From positions 1-14,853 of the forward strand of contig JACMJD010000589.1 in assembly GCA_014380825.1 (NCBI GenBank): a stretch of DNA of 14,853 bases. The letters run 5' to 3'. This DNA is from Phycisphaerae bacterium. GTDB lineage: Bacteria > Planctomycetota > Phycisphaerae > Tepidisphaerales > Tepidisphaeraceae. The notes under the pieces were generated by a model, which was not told the DNA's origin, searched no databases, and was given only the letters and a program-made list of their open reading frames with translations. The translations under genes and the position numbers were made by a program. This document shows, in pieces, positions 14,023 to 14,853 of this stretch. The first letter of the stretch is position 1; the number at the start of each line of letters is the position of its first letter.

Positions 14023-14853
14023 CGGGCTTATTGCCCTTGAGCGCGGCCGCGCGTTCGGCGGGGCTCATGACCTTGATGTTGACGAGACCGAGCAGCAATC
14101 GTCGCAGGCGATCGAGCGCATCGGTGCGCGGGACGGTGATCTGCTCGCGCGCGATCAGATCCTTGATCTGCACGGTCTGATCCTTCAACTCGGCATCGCC
14201 GACGATCAGCGCGTAATCCGCCTGGGCGCGATCGGCCAGCGTGAACTGCGCCTTCATCGCCCGGCCGGCGAGGTCCATGTCGGCTTGGATGCCGGCGGCG
14301 CGGAGGTCGTTCATCAGCAAGAAGTTAGCAGCGCGAGCTTCGGCATTCTGCGAGACCAGCCAAACGAGCGGCGCCGCCTGGGGCCGGCGCAGCTCGACGC
14401 CTTGTGATTCCAGCGCGATGAGCAATCGTTCCAGCCCGCTGCCGAATCCAACGCCAGGCGTCGGTCGGCCGCCGAGCTGTTCGACGAGGTTGTCGTATCG
14501 TCCGCCGCCGCCTAGCGCGTTCTGGGCGCCGAGTCCACCTGCGGTGACTTCCCAGATCGTGCCGCTGTAATAGTCGAAGCCGCGAACGAGCGTGCCGTCG
14601 AGCGTGAACTTCACGCCCGCCTGCTGAAGCAGGCTCGCCACGCGCTCGAAGTGGGCGCGGCTTGCGTCCGAGAGTGATTCCTTCGCGGACGGCGCGCCTT
14701 GGATCGCTTCGAGGTCGCGCTTGTCTTTACTGTCCAGAATCCGCAGCGGATTCGTCTGCATTCGTCGCTGCGAATCTTCGCTGAGATCAGACAGCTTCGG
14801 CGTGAGATACTGAACCAGCGCATCGCGATAGCGCTGCTTGCTCTCGGCATCAC
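13988..14853 (-). CDS. hisS: histidyl-tRNA synthetase HisS (3' part; 5' end outside window)
   Basis: HisS joins histidine to tRNA-His in the cytoplasm. The frame is open to the window edge, and the residues before the internal Met (SKQRYRDALVQYLTP, then SEDSQRR) continue the family sequence into NPLRILDSKD, so the Met at 14761 is not the start. Class II synthetase features seen are LVRGFDYYSGTIWEV (histidine-binding motif, usually LVRGLDYY), GGGRYDNLVEQLGG and motif 3 PGVGFGSGLERL. The anticodon-binding domain follows, from PLVWLVSQNAEARA to about LDRLRRLL. A polar tail of about 30 residues (from NIKVMSPAERAAAL) extends beyond this domain and overlaps the DUF486 gene by 35 bp. Motif 1 and motif 2 lie outside the window. 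Identification is secure. Confidence 0.97.
   Translation of the reverse strand, partial: DAESKQRYRDALVQYLTPKLSDLSEDSQRRMQTNPLRILDSKDKRDLEAIQGAPSAKESLSDASRAHFERVASLLQQAGVKFTLDGTLVRGFDYYSGTIWEVTAGGLGAQNALGGGGRYDNLVEQLGGRPTPGVGFGSGLERLLIALESQGVELRRPQAAPLVWLVSQNAEARAANFLLMNDLRAAGIQADMDLAGRAMKAQFTLADRAQADYALIVGDAELKDQTVQIKDLIAREQITVPRTDALDRLRRLLLGLVNIKVMSPAERAAALKGNKPATVPSAAKEAT

Overview
The window (about 60% GC by eye) comes from a diderm, lipopolysaccharide-making bacterium. This follows from a bamA-skp-lpxD outer-membrane cluster. The mix of an Uma2-type remnant, PilX-like proteins carrying calcium-loop motifs, and a CoxE-type VWA protein is what I would expect of Planctomycetota (perhaps Phycisphaerae), but that placement is an inference and no rRNA or other direct marker is present.

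Layout, right to left along the minus strand, which carries nearly every gene. (1) 13988-14853: 3' part of hisS. It converges on and overlaps by 35 bp a plus-strand DUF486 membrane protein gene (13648-14022). (2) 7677-13493: six tightly packed genes for type IV pilus or pseudopilus minor subunits, arranged as two successive V-X-W triplets: V1 (PilV-like), X1 (PilX-like, 735 aa), W1 (PilW-like), then V2, X2, W2. The V and W proteins have class III prepilin signals with Glu5. The X proteins have a PilX-type N-terminus without Glu5. A VWA-domain protein gene (6420-7610) follows in the same direction and ends at a small hairpin. (3) 5911-6419: a 509-bp non-coding gap. (4) 5023-5910: a protein made only of a ClpC/ClpA-type N-domain, then a small putative lipoprotein. 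These are followed by an N-terminally truncated Uma2-family remnant (4685-4984). (5) 278-4564: bamA, skp (ompH) and lpxD, behind a good sigma70-like promoter whose -35 box overlaps the stop codon of the Uma2 remnant. (6) 1-276: a possible small two-helix membrane protein on the plus strand, whose stop codon lies one base from the lpxD stop.

Functionally, group 5 supplies beta-barrel assembly (BamA), a periplasmic chaperone (Skp) and the second acylation step of lipid A synthesis (LpxD). Group 2 looks like a dedicated set of minor pilins and tip proteins. No pilus motor, platform, secretin or prepilin peptidase gene is present, so these must be supplied from elsewhere in the genome.

The most distinctive features are the duplicated V-X-W module and a pair of EF-hand-like calcium loops in the larger PilX-like protein (residues 285-314). 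No CRISPR array, tRNA, rRNA or insertion sequence was seen.
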